DNA from: Miscanthus floridulus
Taxonomy: Eukaryota; Streptophyta; Magnoliopsida; Poales; Poaceae
Direction of reading: 5' to 3'
NCBI RefSeq assembly: GCF_019320115.1
Contig: NC_089597.1
Coordinates: 122,723,485-122,787,484, forward strand
Length of the DNA stretch: 64,000 nt
Positions 35,626 to 45,861 of this stretch are shown here, piece after piece. How positions within the stretch are numbered: the first letter of the stretch is position 1; every line of letters begins with the position of its first letter. A program made the position numbers and the translations under genes. Below the pieces are notes generated by a model, which was not told where the DNA came from, did no database searches, and saw only the letters and a list, made by a program, of their open reading frames with translations.

Positions 35626-36785
35626 ATGATTATAAGGTGCGCTCGTTCCTACATTTGCATAGTGGCTTTGGTTATAATTCACTTGGTTCCACATGTACAT
35701 GTCACTATTGATGTAGGTTCAAATGTGTTTTATAATGGAAGTTCATCAAAGTTGAACTTTCAGTTCGTCGGCAGCCCGATAGTGCCTCATTGGGAAGGCC
35801 ATAACTCATCCATCCGGAGTGTGATCGAGGTCAATGAGCACTTGATGGAAAGCTTGTTTGATAGGCTTTCAAATAGATCTGGTTCCATCTCAATATCACG
35901 TCGGCAAGGCCTCTAAATCACCAATATATTCTGTCGCTATTTCTGGCAAGAGCTACACTGTCGTCATGGGCTTGTTAGACATCCTTAGGACCCAGGCCCA
36001 AGTTGGAGCACGCCCCAAGAAGATGGAGAACGCCTAAGAGATGGCCTTGGACGTCCTCCTCCTTGGCCACCACCTTAGGAGGCCAGCAAGGACGTCCAAG
36101 CCAAGCCAGAGGCCCAGTCCAATCCGAGTTCGAGTCTGCCTCGGCCATCAGGACTAGTCTGCAATAAAACGGACACCCAGGACGCATTCGAACTCCGTTT
36201 TCAATGATCCACATATGGATGGAAAGATAATTTGATAAGGAAGCCAATCCAAGTAGTTTCACATCAAAAGCTCTTCGGAATCAATGGAAATCGTCGAAAC
36301 AAGTCAGCATCCAGAATCTGTCAGGGTACTGCGACACCTTCTTTTGGGCTGTTAGGCCTGGTAACGTGTTGGGACACCTTTAGGACGTCAAGAGGGATCC
36401 TTGGACGTCCCTTAGGCTATATAATCAGTAGCCACCACCTACTTTATGGTTTGGGTTTTGTTTTAGATCAATCTGTCATTGAACAGTCGCCGTTATCGGT
36501 TTGCAAGACCCCAACTTCGAGTGCTTAATCATTCATCTGCAATTGTCACTTTAATTGAGTTGCGTTTTATCTTGTTCTTGCTTGTGTTCTTCGATTCGCA
36601 GCAGGGATTAGCCTTCTTGGCGAGGTCAACCGGATTGTGACACGGTTGATAACCAGAGGAGACGTGGTGCTAAGATTGCAGGGTTTAGGTCTTTGTGATC
36701 TGAAGCCGGATCGGTGTGTCGCTCTCCGAACAAATCGTTGTTTATCTTGAACCTGACGGAAGATCGGGATCCCCGTCTACATTAG
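35626..36785 (+). mobile_element. LTR-retrotransposon segment inserted in the captured PPR sequence
   Basis: From 35,973 (TGTTAGACATCC) to 36,781 (GATCCCCGTCTACA) the sequence has TG...CA ends, a TATA box (ctatataatc near 36,417) and a leader-like pyrimidine-rich region, fitting an LTR. The 35,640-35,970 part looks like internal retrotransposon sequence. No primer site follows the right end and no 5-bp duplication was found, so this is a truncated copy. Confidence 0.5.
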
Positions 36786-38620
36786 CCGCTGCAAGCCAGG
36801 AGGGAGGTCGAGAGGGTGTGCGCAGTGGGGAGGAGGCCGTGGGGGGACAGCAGCATCTCGGAGAGGAGCGCCAGTGCCGTGTGGTGGAGGCCATGGGGGA
36901 TAGTAGCATCTCGGAGAGGAGCGCCAGCGTCGCGTGGTGGAGGCCCCAGGAGGAGTGCGCGTGGATGGCGGAGGTGTAGAAGACGATGGTCGGGCCGGGC
37001 GTGCGGCGGAGCAGCGCCACGGCGAGGTCCAGGCGGCCGGACACGGCGTACGCGCGCTGGAGACGGAAGGCCACGGCTTTGTCCTGGTCCACGTCGGCGC
37101 GCACCGCCGCGGCGTGGAGCTCCGAGGCGCGGCGCACGAACGCGCAGCCTATGTTACACGGATACGTCTAGGAAGGTACGTATCGCGTATCCGATACGTA
37201 TCGGATACGGATACGTGTCAGATACGCCAAGGATACGTATCGTCGGAGTATCCGAATTTTAATAATTTTTGCGAATATTGGATACGTGGGCTGATACGTA
37301 TCGGCCATATGGGATACGGCCCGGCCCAATAACAGAGTCACATATTCTCTCAACCACGGATCTGCAGCTGAAGGGGAGGGGGAGCAAGAGAGAGCACCTT
37401 AATCTGGCTGGGCAGCAGGCAGCCAGTGGCCAGCTTGCCCGCGGCCGAGGACGCCGCATTGGGGACGGCCTCGCCTGGGCGCCGAGCCGCCGCGCCACCA
37501 CACCGGGGGCCTCCACGCTGGGGGGCAGCCTCGCCTGGGCGGCGAGCCGCCGCGCTGCCACGCCGAGGGGCCGCACCGCCGTGCAAGGCGCCTGCCTTAG
37601 TCGCCGCCGCGAGAGAGGAGGGAGAGGGAGGAGGCGCGGATGCGGACGCCGCACCGGGAGAGAGAGGGAGGGAGGCATCGGGGCCGGCCGCAGCACCGCC
37701 ACCTTCGGAGAGTGAGGGTCGAGAGAGAGGGAGAGGAAGGGACGACGGGGGCGGGGGACGGGGGCGGCGGCGCGGGTCACGGGAGGCGTGGGTGCGCCTC
37801 GTGGCGTGGGAGACCGAGAGGGAGAGGATGGGTGCGATTTTTTTTTGCGATGGGGAAGGGAGGGGTGAGAGGTTTTTTGGATGGGAATTAAGGGCGACGT
37901 GGCCAGCTGCTGTCCACGAGAAGCTATTCCGGGCGACGTGGCTCGCTGGACGAATTTGGGGCGACGTGGCCGGTGCGAGCTGCCGCGGTGAAACGTCGTA
38001 TTGAAAAAAGGTTAAATGACCTATTGCAATGTTTTATTGTTATCACTTATTAGTTTTAAATAGCAGTTACAGTACTCCTTTGTCCTCTCCTCTCCTCATC
38101 TCCTGTCAACTTCAGAGTTCAGACTCCAGTACACTAGTAGTACAAGGTGATGTACTGAACTACTATTGATTACTGAATACTCAAGTAGTCAAGTTTTAGT
38201 AATAAATTGATTGATAGTTGGTTACTTGGTTTTTTGGTGCAAATTCTGGACTTGGAGTCTTGGAGAACTCGACAATGGACAATTGAAGATTTGAAGAATG
38301 GAGATGCTTCCGGAGTTCCGGTCTTTGCTTTGGCTGGTACTTGCTAATTTACTATTGCAAGGTAATTTACTACTTTCACTCTTTCACAATTTTAATATGC
38401 GCTATTATCTATATTTATTAAAAAACAGTAAAACGTATCCACGTATCGGATTTCTTAGGAAATTGCCGTATCTGCGTATCCGTATCCTTCCGATACCGAT
38501 ACGCGTATCCGTATCCGTGCAACTTAGTGCGCAGCCCACCAGTAGCGCCGCCGCGTGGTCCACCGTGAGGGCACCATGCTGGACACTACCATGAGGCCGA
38601 GAGTTTTAGAGAGAGCGTTT
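36786..38620 (-). pseudogene. PPR protein fragment split by a hAT-like insertion
   Basis: The right piece (about 38,620-38,537) reads GALTVDHAAALLVGCA. The left piece (37,141-36,850) reads RRASELHAAAVRADVDQDKA, then LQRAYAVSGRLDLAVALLRR and IVFYTSAIHAHSSWGLHHAT. Removing the insertion at 37,150-38,528 joins them in one frame. A 54-base tandem duplication (36,835-36,942, with tctcggagaggagcgccag twice) then disrupts the C-terminal side. PPR proteins bind organellar RNA; this is a transposon-borne fragment. Confidence 0.7.
37150..38528. mobile_element. hAT-like non-autonomous element rich in GATACG motifs
   Basis: The left end tatgttacacggatacg is matched inverted by the right end (cgtatccgtgcaactta). 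The flanks share GCGCAGCC (37,142-37,149 and 38,529-38,536), an 8-bp duplication as in hAT elements, with a 2-base offset at the right end. Both subterminal regions are packed with ggatacg/cgtatcc hexamers in both orientations, likely transposase-binding sites. The interior is GC-rich and holds gggcgacgtggc three times (37,892-37,970). No transposase was found. Confidence 0.65.
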
Positions 38621-38898
38621 GAGAGAGAGAGGACAAGGATGAGAGGGATATTATGGACGTTTTGACTGACCGGACCCACTTGTCAGGACTCCCAAACGGT
38701 GAAAACAAACAGAACACCGACGGAATGGCCTGAAGAGCAAAGAAGTTCAGAACGATGGCACTCGTGTGCGGTCAATTTTTTTAATGGCTTGTGTGTAATT
38801 ACAAACTTTCTTAATGGCATACATGTAAAAGCCTCTTTTTTTATTCCTGTTAACCGTATGTGGGGGATGTAGAAGTGTAAGGTGGAGGCGCTGATATG

Positions 38899-38993
38899 TG
38901 GACTGCTGATTCAAAATCTAATGGACAGGGAAAAAGGGCGACGTGGCCGTTTGTGGGATCAGATAAGGTAGTATAGGAATAAGGGAAAAGATG
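38899..38993 (+). repeat. Direct repeat, left copy, next to the truncated gypsy element
   Basis: About 95 bases (gtggactgctgattcaaaat, later gacgtggccgtttgtgggat and aaggtagtataggaataagg) are repeated with few changes at 43,001-43,095, on the other side of the gypsy element. Confidence 0.8.
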
Positions 38994-38995
38994 AG

Positions 38996-40442
38996 TGTCG
39001 GGACTAATACTAGGATATCCGAAAAGGAGTAGCTAATAACCATCAACATTGATTCATCCGAGAAGTCAAGAGTGCGACTACAGCTCCAACCGACCCCCAG
39101 GTGCGCAAACTCCGCCTCGTTCGACCCCTGAGGGGTGGCTCCGCCTCGTCCGACACCGAGGCCACGGGCTCCGCCTCGCCCAACACCGAGGCCGCGGGCT
39201 CTGCCTCGCGTCGACCCCTGAGGGATGGCTCCGCCTCACCCGACCCCTGAGGGCGGACTCCGTCTCGCCCGACCCCTGAGGGTTGGCTCCGTCTCGCCCG
39301 ACACCAAGGCCGCGGGCTCCGCCTCGCCCGACCTCTGAGGGCTGGCTCTGCCTCGTCCGACCCCTAAGAGCTGGCTCTGCCTTGCCCGACCCCTGAGGGC
39401 GGGCTCTGTCTCGGCCGACACCGAGGTCGCGGGCTCCGCCTCGCTCGACCTCTGAGGGCTGGCTCCGCCTCGTCCGACCCCTAAGGGCTGGCTCCGTCTC
39501 ACCCGACATCGAGGCCGCGGGCTCCGTCTCGCCCGACCCTTGGGATTGGGCTCTGCCTCGCCCGAGCCTTGGGTTTGCACTCCGCCTCGCCCCGCCTCTG
39601 GGAAAGAACTCCGCCTCACCCGACCCCGAGGCCGGGGGCTCCGCCTTGCCTGGCAGAGACCCATACCGCCGCCAACCACTCCAAGTCCAAGCGTATGGGC
39701 CTGGGTCAAAGCTCTGACACCAGGAAGGAGACTGGCATGCCTCGATGTAACCCGCGACCACGACGGGCCATACCTGAGGGTTCACATCAGGAACAACATC
39801 TGGCGTACCGATGCTGTTTTGCCTAACCCCGTACGAACACTGACGGGCGCGTCAGTTCACCACGACATCCGCTAGGACGGGGTGGAGTGCCATGACCGGC
39901 GGACGATGCCTGCGCATGGCGCCAGTGACGGACAGGGCCGCGACGTGAAGCTGTCCCTATTGATGTCTACAGGGTCGGCGTGACTTGCATAGGAGAAAAG
40001 GACCCGACGACCCTAGGGGACCTCTTCTCCTTCTGACTCTCCTCTTTTCCCCCGCTGTAACCCCTGCTTTCTCTTGGCTTATAAAAGAAAAACCAGGGCG
40101 TTCCATTAGGGGGCATCGGACAAACCATCGCAACACATCGCATCGAACCGTCGGACTCGAATCTGATCGATCCATCAAACCCCGAACACGCAGCCAAGCA
40201 GCGATCGAGCTCTCGGCACCCATTCGTTCCTTCCTCCAGAGACTTGGGACCTGTCCCTCTCTCGACCGTTTGTAACCCCTACTACGAACTTTTAGTGCTA
40301 GTAACACGAGCAGCAGCAACAAATTGGACATAGGGACATTCTGCCCGAATCAGTATAAACCTCGTGTCCTCTTAGCATACCATCCAAGCCAGACATGCAA
40401 TATTAGAAATTTACTTGTTGGTGTCAACTCGAAACACAGACA
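38996..40442 (+). mobile_element. 5' LTR of a truncated gypsy element
   Basis: It starts TGTCGGGACTAATAC and ends AACACAGACA. The left half is a string of repeated gctccgcctcgcccgac/ccctgagggctgg phrases; a TATA box (ttataaaaga) lies near 40,079. It is followed by gtggacatgccaggtagggg, a diverged form of the tggcgcgccaggtagggg-type primer site. The long open frames across it come from its GC-rich repeats. Confidence 0.75.
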
Positions 40443-43000
40443 GTGGACATGCCAGGTAGGGGCCTTTTGCGTGTCTCGACATCCACACCAGGCCTCGGAT
40501 AGCTAATCGCAATGTTAGCTGGGTCCCGGGCGCACACGTGCGCTTCAGGGACCTAGACTTCTTCGTCACGACAGAGGGAGAGCTGGGCGCCGGCTCCCGT
40601 AGCCGTCCAACCTCACCACTCCACAGGCCTCGATGCGACTGTCGAGGCATTGGGGGAGCTACAGCTGCACGCACCGGAGGTCCGCGCCCCCGGGAGCGAC
40701 TAGCCCCCCCCGGCTTCGACTACAGGAGGTTAGAGCACCAGCTCAGCGCCTTCCTAAGACCCCGACCGTCCTAGGAGGACCTGCGTCACCTCGCCTTTTT
40801 GTTCACCAATGTCATGACGCAGCTAACCGGAGGAGAGCCGCTCTCTCTGGAATACCTCGTCTGGAGCGCCCCGATAGCGCTCCCGTGCAGGTCGCGCACC
40901 GCGGTTCTGGTGCATGAGCATCTCGGCCCCCACCATGACGCACGCAACACTCTCAATGCCTGCAGGCGTAACGCGCCCTCAGAACAACCCGATGAGGACG
41001 TGTTGATCCACCAGACGCAGCAAGGCGGCAGGTCGCGCACCGCGGTTCCGGTGCATGAGCGTCTCGGCCTCCACCACGATGCACGTGACACCCTCGACGC
41101 CCGCAGGCATACATGCGACGATGCGAGGGAGGGGGCTAGCCACGGCTAGCACCCACGTCGTGGCGGACGCTACGACAGCGAAGAGGACCGAAGCCCGAGC
41201 CCCGACTTGCCGGGATCTCAGGCCTTCGACCGACGCATCCTCAAGGGCAAGGCGAAGCGGGACGAGGACGCCGACGAAGGCGTCTCCAACAGTCCCAACA
41301 AGAACAAACAGCAGCGTGATGACTCGCTCGTGGCCATTACCGACCGTAAGGGAGACTGGAAGCCCACCGAGGGTACCCCGAACCACTTCGAGAGGCTACT
41401 CGAAGCACCTATACAAGGACTGCGGCCTCTTAAAGCGGTTCTTGTCCGAGGGCTTCAACAAGGGAGAGCATATGAAGGAGACCAGCTAGATGAAGCGCAT
41501 GACGTTGCCCTCCTTCGCTCTGCTAAGTACCAGCAAGCGTTGCGCCAGTACCATGGCCGTCAAGTGCGGGGTCGGGCCTTCAACGTCGGGACCTGCTGCT
41601 CCACTTCGTCCAAAGCAACCAGAACCGCCACAAGTTCTCTCCGTCGTGAGAGGGACCACATGTCGTCGCGGGGGTGCTCCGACCAGGCACCTACAAGTTC
41701 AAGGCCATCGACGACGAAGTTTTCATCAATGCCTGGAACATCGAGTATCTACGTCACTTTTACCCTTAATATACGCACATTTTCTCTTATCAGTTTCATT
41801 ATCAACTCCCCGATCTTTAGGTGACACCTGACCCCAGCAACGGTGGGGGGTCGGCCTCACTCGGGGGCTAATAAGAGCATATCTATCCGGTAGACAATCT
41901 TTACGTCTAACTAAAGATGGCAACGGGCAAAATGCCCGCGGATACAGGTGCTGCATGCCCGCGCCCACGACCAAAATTCCGTGCCCGTACCCGTGCTCGC
42001 CACCCGCCACGGGCACCATCCCATGCCCGCGCCCGCTATCCGCCGGCATGCCTTGCCCGCGGGCATGCCCGTGTGCCCGCAAGATCTAGAGGAGGGCGGT
42101 GGCGGCAAGACGACTGCAGGGCGGCGAGGACTATACAACAATAAATTTCCAATCGAGAAAGTAAAGTAGAAACAATTGTAGTTCCTATCTCAAAAAATCC
42201 AAATAAAAAAATGCAAAGCGGACAGGAGTGCTGTGCTGCTTTCCTCCAAGAGACCAAGACTTCAATCCTCATCCTTTAGCCAATCACGGACCAGAGTTGA
42301 AGGACCAGCAGTTCTACGCTTCTTTTCTCCTTTAGCCAATCATGGACGAGTGTTCAAGGATGCATGCCTGCTGAATGCGTGACTGCAAGAGAGAGGGAGT
42401 GCGGCTCTCGATCTGGAACGCATGCGGCATGCGTGAGCATGACTGCAAGAGAAGGGAGTGCGTCTCTCGATCTAGAACTTGCGAGCAAGAGGGACTGCGG
42501 GCGTGATGCTACGGGACCGCGGAAGTGCGACGCGCAATCGCGACTCGCTAAGCAGGCGGCGACGGCAGCTAGACGGGAGAGTGGGGAGTGGAGATATGTT
42601 GAGCAGTTAGGTTTAGCTGCTTTTATATGCGACTTTTGTGCTGGGCTTCAATGGGCCGTGAACAAGAATGTGGGCTGTTGGTTGCTAGCGTTGGGGGTAA
42701 CGGGTATGGCGGGTTTGTGGGTGCGGGTAGCATATTTTCTCGCCCGTCAGCTGACATCCGTCGGGTTTGGAGACGTACCCGTATCCGTGCCCGCGGGCAG
42801 ACTCATACACCTGTATCCTTGCCCAGCGGGTCTCTTACCCGCGGGCATGCGGATATTTTGTACCTGTTGCCATCTTTACGTCTAACCCTTTCTCACAATT
42901 AAGACCCGGAAGCAAAGTTTGCGGAAACAAACGCTGAGTAAAACTGGTCGGACTGCGAGAAACCTACGCCTCGATGGCTATGACGTCTTCGCTCACCAGC
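40443..43000 (+). mobile_element. Internal gag-side remnant of the gypsy element
   Basis: Starts with the primer-binding region and contains degenerate gag-type frames (for example HLYKDCGLLKRFLSEGFNKG near 41,410-41,470, with frame changes on each side). No pol domains are present, and the element stops at about 43,000 without a 3' LTR. A hAT-type element interrupts it at 41,914-42,878; sequence on both sides is continuous once that is removed. Confidence 0.7.
41914..42878. mobile_element. hAT-type non-autonomous transposon
   Basis: The terminal inverted repeats are TAAAGATGGCAACGGG at the left and its inverse (cctgttgccatcttta) at the right. A perfect 8-bp target duplication CGTCTAAC flanks it (41,906-41,913 and 42,879-42,886). 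The subterminal regions repeat gcccgcggg/cccgtgcc phrases, including gcgggcatg close to both ends. 965 bases, no transposase. Confidence 0.9.
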
Positions 43001-43095
43001 GTGGACCGCTGATTGAAAATCTAATGGACAAGGAAAAAGGGCGACGTGGCCGTTTGTGGGATCAGATAAGGTAGTATAGGAATAAGGGAAAGGAT
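43001..43095 (+). repeat. Direct repeat, right copy, next to the truncated gypsy element
   Basis: Nearly identical to 38,899-38,993. It abuts the truncated right end of the retrotransposon internal region rather than a 3' LTR. Confidence 0.8.
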
Positions 43096-43474
43096 AGATG
43101 CATCTCGTTGACATTTATCCTATATTGAGAAGACTTGGACTGGAACACCGAAGGTGTAATCACAGCGACTTTTTTAGTGCTCTACAATAGACTTGGACTG
43201 GAACACCGAAGACTTGGATTGGAAATGTTAGTGGCTCTGAGCTCCGACCGTACTTACCCAGCGACTTTTTTAGTGCTCTAATATTCTACTGTAACTTTGT
43301 GTGGTTGGCTTTCCTGATTTTTTTTTATTTGCAGCGTTATGTAATTTGTGTCATCAACTAGCACAAGTTTTCTTCTCCTCCTTTCCATCGAGATCTTTAG
43401 ATATATACAACAACCGAACTGCTCCAGTTTCATCAACAAGCATCTCTGCAGCAGGTGAGTTTCATGAGAGAATC

Positions 43475-45861
43475 ATGCAGTCACTAAATTTGCCAAGAAG
43501 CAACAGTAGCACCTCCAAATTATATATACCTTTCTTTGGTCTTTCCTTCGTCCTCCTCTCTTGTGCGTCCCTCGCCAGCTCCTGTACAGAGCAAGAGAAG
43601 AGCTCCCTCATTGACTTCCGAGATGGGCTCTCGCAGGAAGGCAATGGCGGCCTCAACATGTCATGGGCCAACAGCACAGACTGCTGCCAATGGGAAGGAA
43701 TCACCTGCAGCATCGATGGAGCAGTCACGGAAGTCTTGCTGCCTTCTAAAGGCCCCAAAGGGAGGATCCCAACATCTTTCAGCAATCTTACAGGGCTGCG
43801 GCACCTCAACCTGTCATGCAATTCAGTCTACGGCAGTCTGCCAGCAGAATTGGTGTTTTCCAGCAGCAGCAGCATCCTGGATGTCAGCTTCAACCACCTA
43901 TCTGGTCCTCTGCAAGAGCATCAATCCCCAATTTCTGGCCTTCCTCTCAAGGTACTGAATATCTCAAGTAACTTCTTTACAGGACAGTTACCATCCACAA
44001 CACTGCAAGTGATGAACAATCTTGTCGCTCTTAATGCAAGCAACAACAGCTTTACAGGACCATTGCCATCTTCTATTTGTATCAACGCCCCATCACTTGC
44101 CATGCTTAACCTTTGCTTAAATGACTTCAGTGGCACTATTTCCCCAGAGTTTGGCAATTGCTCCAAGTTGACAGTACTCAAGGCTGGCCACAACAACCTT
44201 ACCGGAGGTCTACCCAATGAACTGTTTAATGCTACCTCATTGGAGCACCTTGCTTTTCCAAACAATAATTTGCAAGGAGCACTTGATGGTTCCAGCGTAG
44301 TCAAACTCAGTAATCTGATTTTCCTTGACCTTGGATCAAATGGGCTCGAAGGAGAGATGCCAGATTCTATTGGGCAGCTGGGAAGATTGGAGCAGCTCCA
44401 CTTAGACAACAACCTGATGATCGGAGAGCTGCCATCGACCCTAAGTAACTGCAGAAGTCTCAATTATATCACCCTCAGAAACAATAGTTTTATGGGAGAT
44501 CTTAGCAGAGTTAACTTCACCCAGATGGATCTGAGGACTGCAGATTTTTCACTGAACAAATTCACTGGAACAATTCCTGAAAGCATATATGCATGCAGCA
44601 ATCTAATTGCTTTGCGGTTGGCTTACAACAACTTTCATGGCCAGTTCTCACCAAGAATAGCCAATCTCAGATCCCTTTCCTTCCTTTCAGTTACCAGTAA
44701 TTCATTTACAAATATGGCAGATGTGATACGGAGTCTCAAGTGGTGCAAGAACCTCACCACCCTAGTTATGGGAACCAACTTCAAAGGTGAAACCATACCG
44801 CAGAATGAAGCAATTGAAGGTTTTGAGAATCTTCGGATCCTAACCATAGACGCATGCCCATTGGTTGGGTAAATTCCTCTTTGGTTATCAAAACTCACAA
44901 AATTGGAGATATTAGATCTATCATACAATCACCTTACTGGAACAATACCATCCTGGATTAACAGGCTCCCACTCCTCTTCTTTCTGGACATATCAAGCAA
45001 CAGGCTTACAAGGAATATCCCAACTGAATTGATGGGGATGCCAATGCTACAATCTGAGAAGAATGCTGCCAAGTTGGACCCGAAGTTCCTTGAGTTACCT
45101 GTATTTTGGACACAATCACGTCAATACCGTTGGCTCAATGCTTTCCCCAATGTATTGAATCTATGCAACAATAGCTTGACAGGCATAATTCCCCAAGGGA
45201 TTGGTCAGTTGAAAATGCTCAATGTCCTCAACTTTAGCACCAACAGCTTATCTGCAGAAATACCACCACAAATTTGCAACCTCACAAACCTGCAAACGCT
45301 AGACTTGTCAAATAACCAGCTCACAGGTGAACTCCCATCCGCATTGCGTAATCCTCACTTCCTTTCTTGGTTCAATGTGTCTAACAACGACCTAGAAGGG
45401 CCAGTTCCAACTGGAGGACAGTTCAATAAAAGGACGTACCCAGTGCAGAGAGCTCCCGCTCTGTGCGGGGTCTGGGGAAGGGTGTCAGTGGCAAGCCTTA
45501 CCCTCGCTTGTGCAATGCGAGGAGACCGCGACTCGAACCCAGGACCTTCCGGTCACAGGCGGTAAAACTCTACCGCTTGCACTAGGCCCGCCCTTCTACT
45601 GGAGGACAGTTCAATACCTTCACAAATACTAGCTACATTGGGAATTCCAAGCTATGTGGTCCTATGCTCAGCATCCATTGTGGCTCATTAGAAGCACCTT
45701 CAGCCTCAATGAAAAGGAGGCACAAGAAGACCCTCTTGGCAGTTGTTTTCGGTGTCATTTTTGGTGGACTTGCTGCTCTTTCATTGCTTGCATGCTTCCT
45801 CATAGCACGGTTGGTATATGATGACCACACCGAAAACCTTGTTCCCCTACACAGGCGGTAG
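43475..45861 (+). pseudogene. LRR receptor-like gene (PSKR/PSY1R-like extracellular part), broken
   Basis: Start chosen at MQSLNLPRSNSS (43,475), which gives a signal peptide (FFGLSFVLLSCASLASS) before the LRR N-cap CTEQEKSSLIDF. About twenty LRRs of the NLTxLxxLNLSxN type follow, with NLCNNSLTGIIPQGIG and NNDLEGPVPTGGQFN near the end, then a membrane span (TLLAVVFGVIFGGLAALSLL) and a stop at 45,859-45,861. Two lesions: an in-frame TAA at 44,870-44,872 (codon 466, in CPLVG*IPLWL, where Gln is expected) and an Au SINE at 45,429-45,597. Removing the SINE and one target copy restores frame exactly. Family members bind sulfated peptides and carry a kinase; none is found here after the membrane span. 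Confidence 0.85.
45429..45597 (-). mobile_element. Au-type SINE in the LRR pseudogene
   Basis: On the minus strand the sequence starts with a tRNA-derived head (gggcgggcctagtgcaagcg), has a B-box-like ggttcgagtcgcgg (plus 45,526-45,539) and a body containing ggtaaggcttgccactgaca, then gcgggagctctctgcactgg. These are the features of the Au SINE family of flowering plants. Target duplication ACTGGAGGACAGTTCAATA (19 bases) at 45,410-45,428 and 45,598-45,616 is perfect. Confidence 0.9.

Larger units (their letters stand above)
34898..38835. mobile_element. Pack-MULE-like element with captured PPR and kinase fragments
   Basis: Long terminal inverted repeats are visible. The left arm (about 34,900-35,025) reads agaggcttttaaatgtatgc, later agaaagtttaattacacac, ctgaacttctttgc and ggtcagtcaaaacatccata. 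The right arm (about 38,640-38,835) carries the same phrases inverted. Arms over 100 bases and captured gene pieces point to a Mutator-like Pack-MULE, but no 9-bp target duplication could be fixed, so the superfamily is inferred. It has been split by an LTR segment (35,626-36,785) and by a hAT-like element (37,150-38,528). Confidence 0.65.

Noticed and set aside
39078..39785. Long minus-strand frames in the 39-kb LTR
   Set aside because: They arise from the repeated GC-rich LTR phrases; the translation is low-complexity with no known fold.
45526..45539. tRNA-like B box
   Set aside because: It belongs to the Au SINE head; no full cloverleaf or anticodon arm is present.
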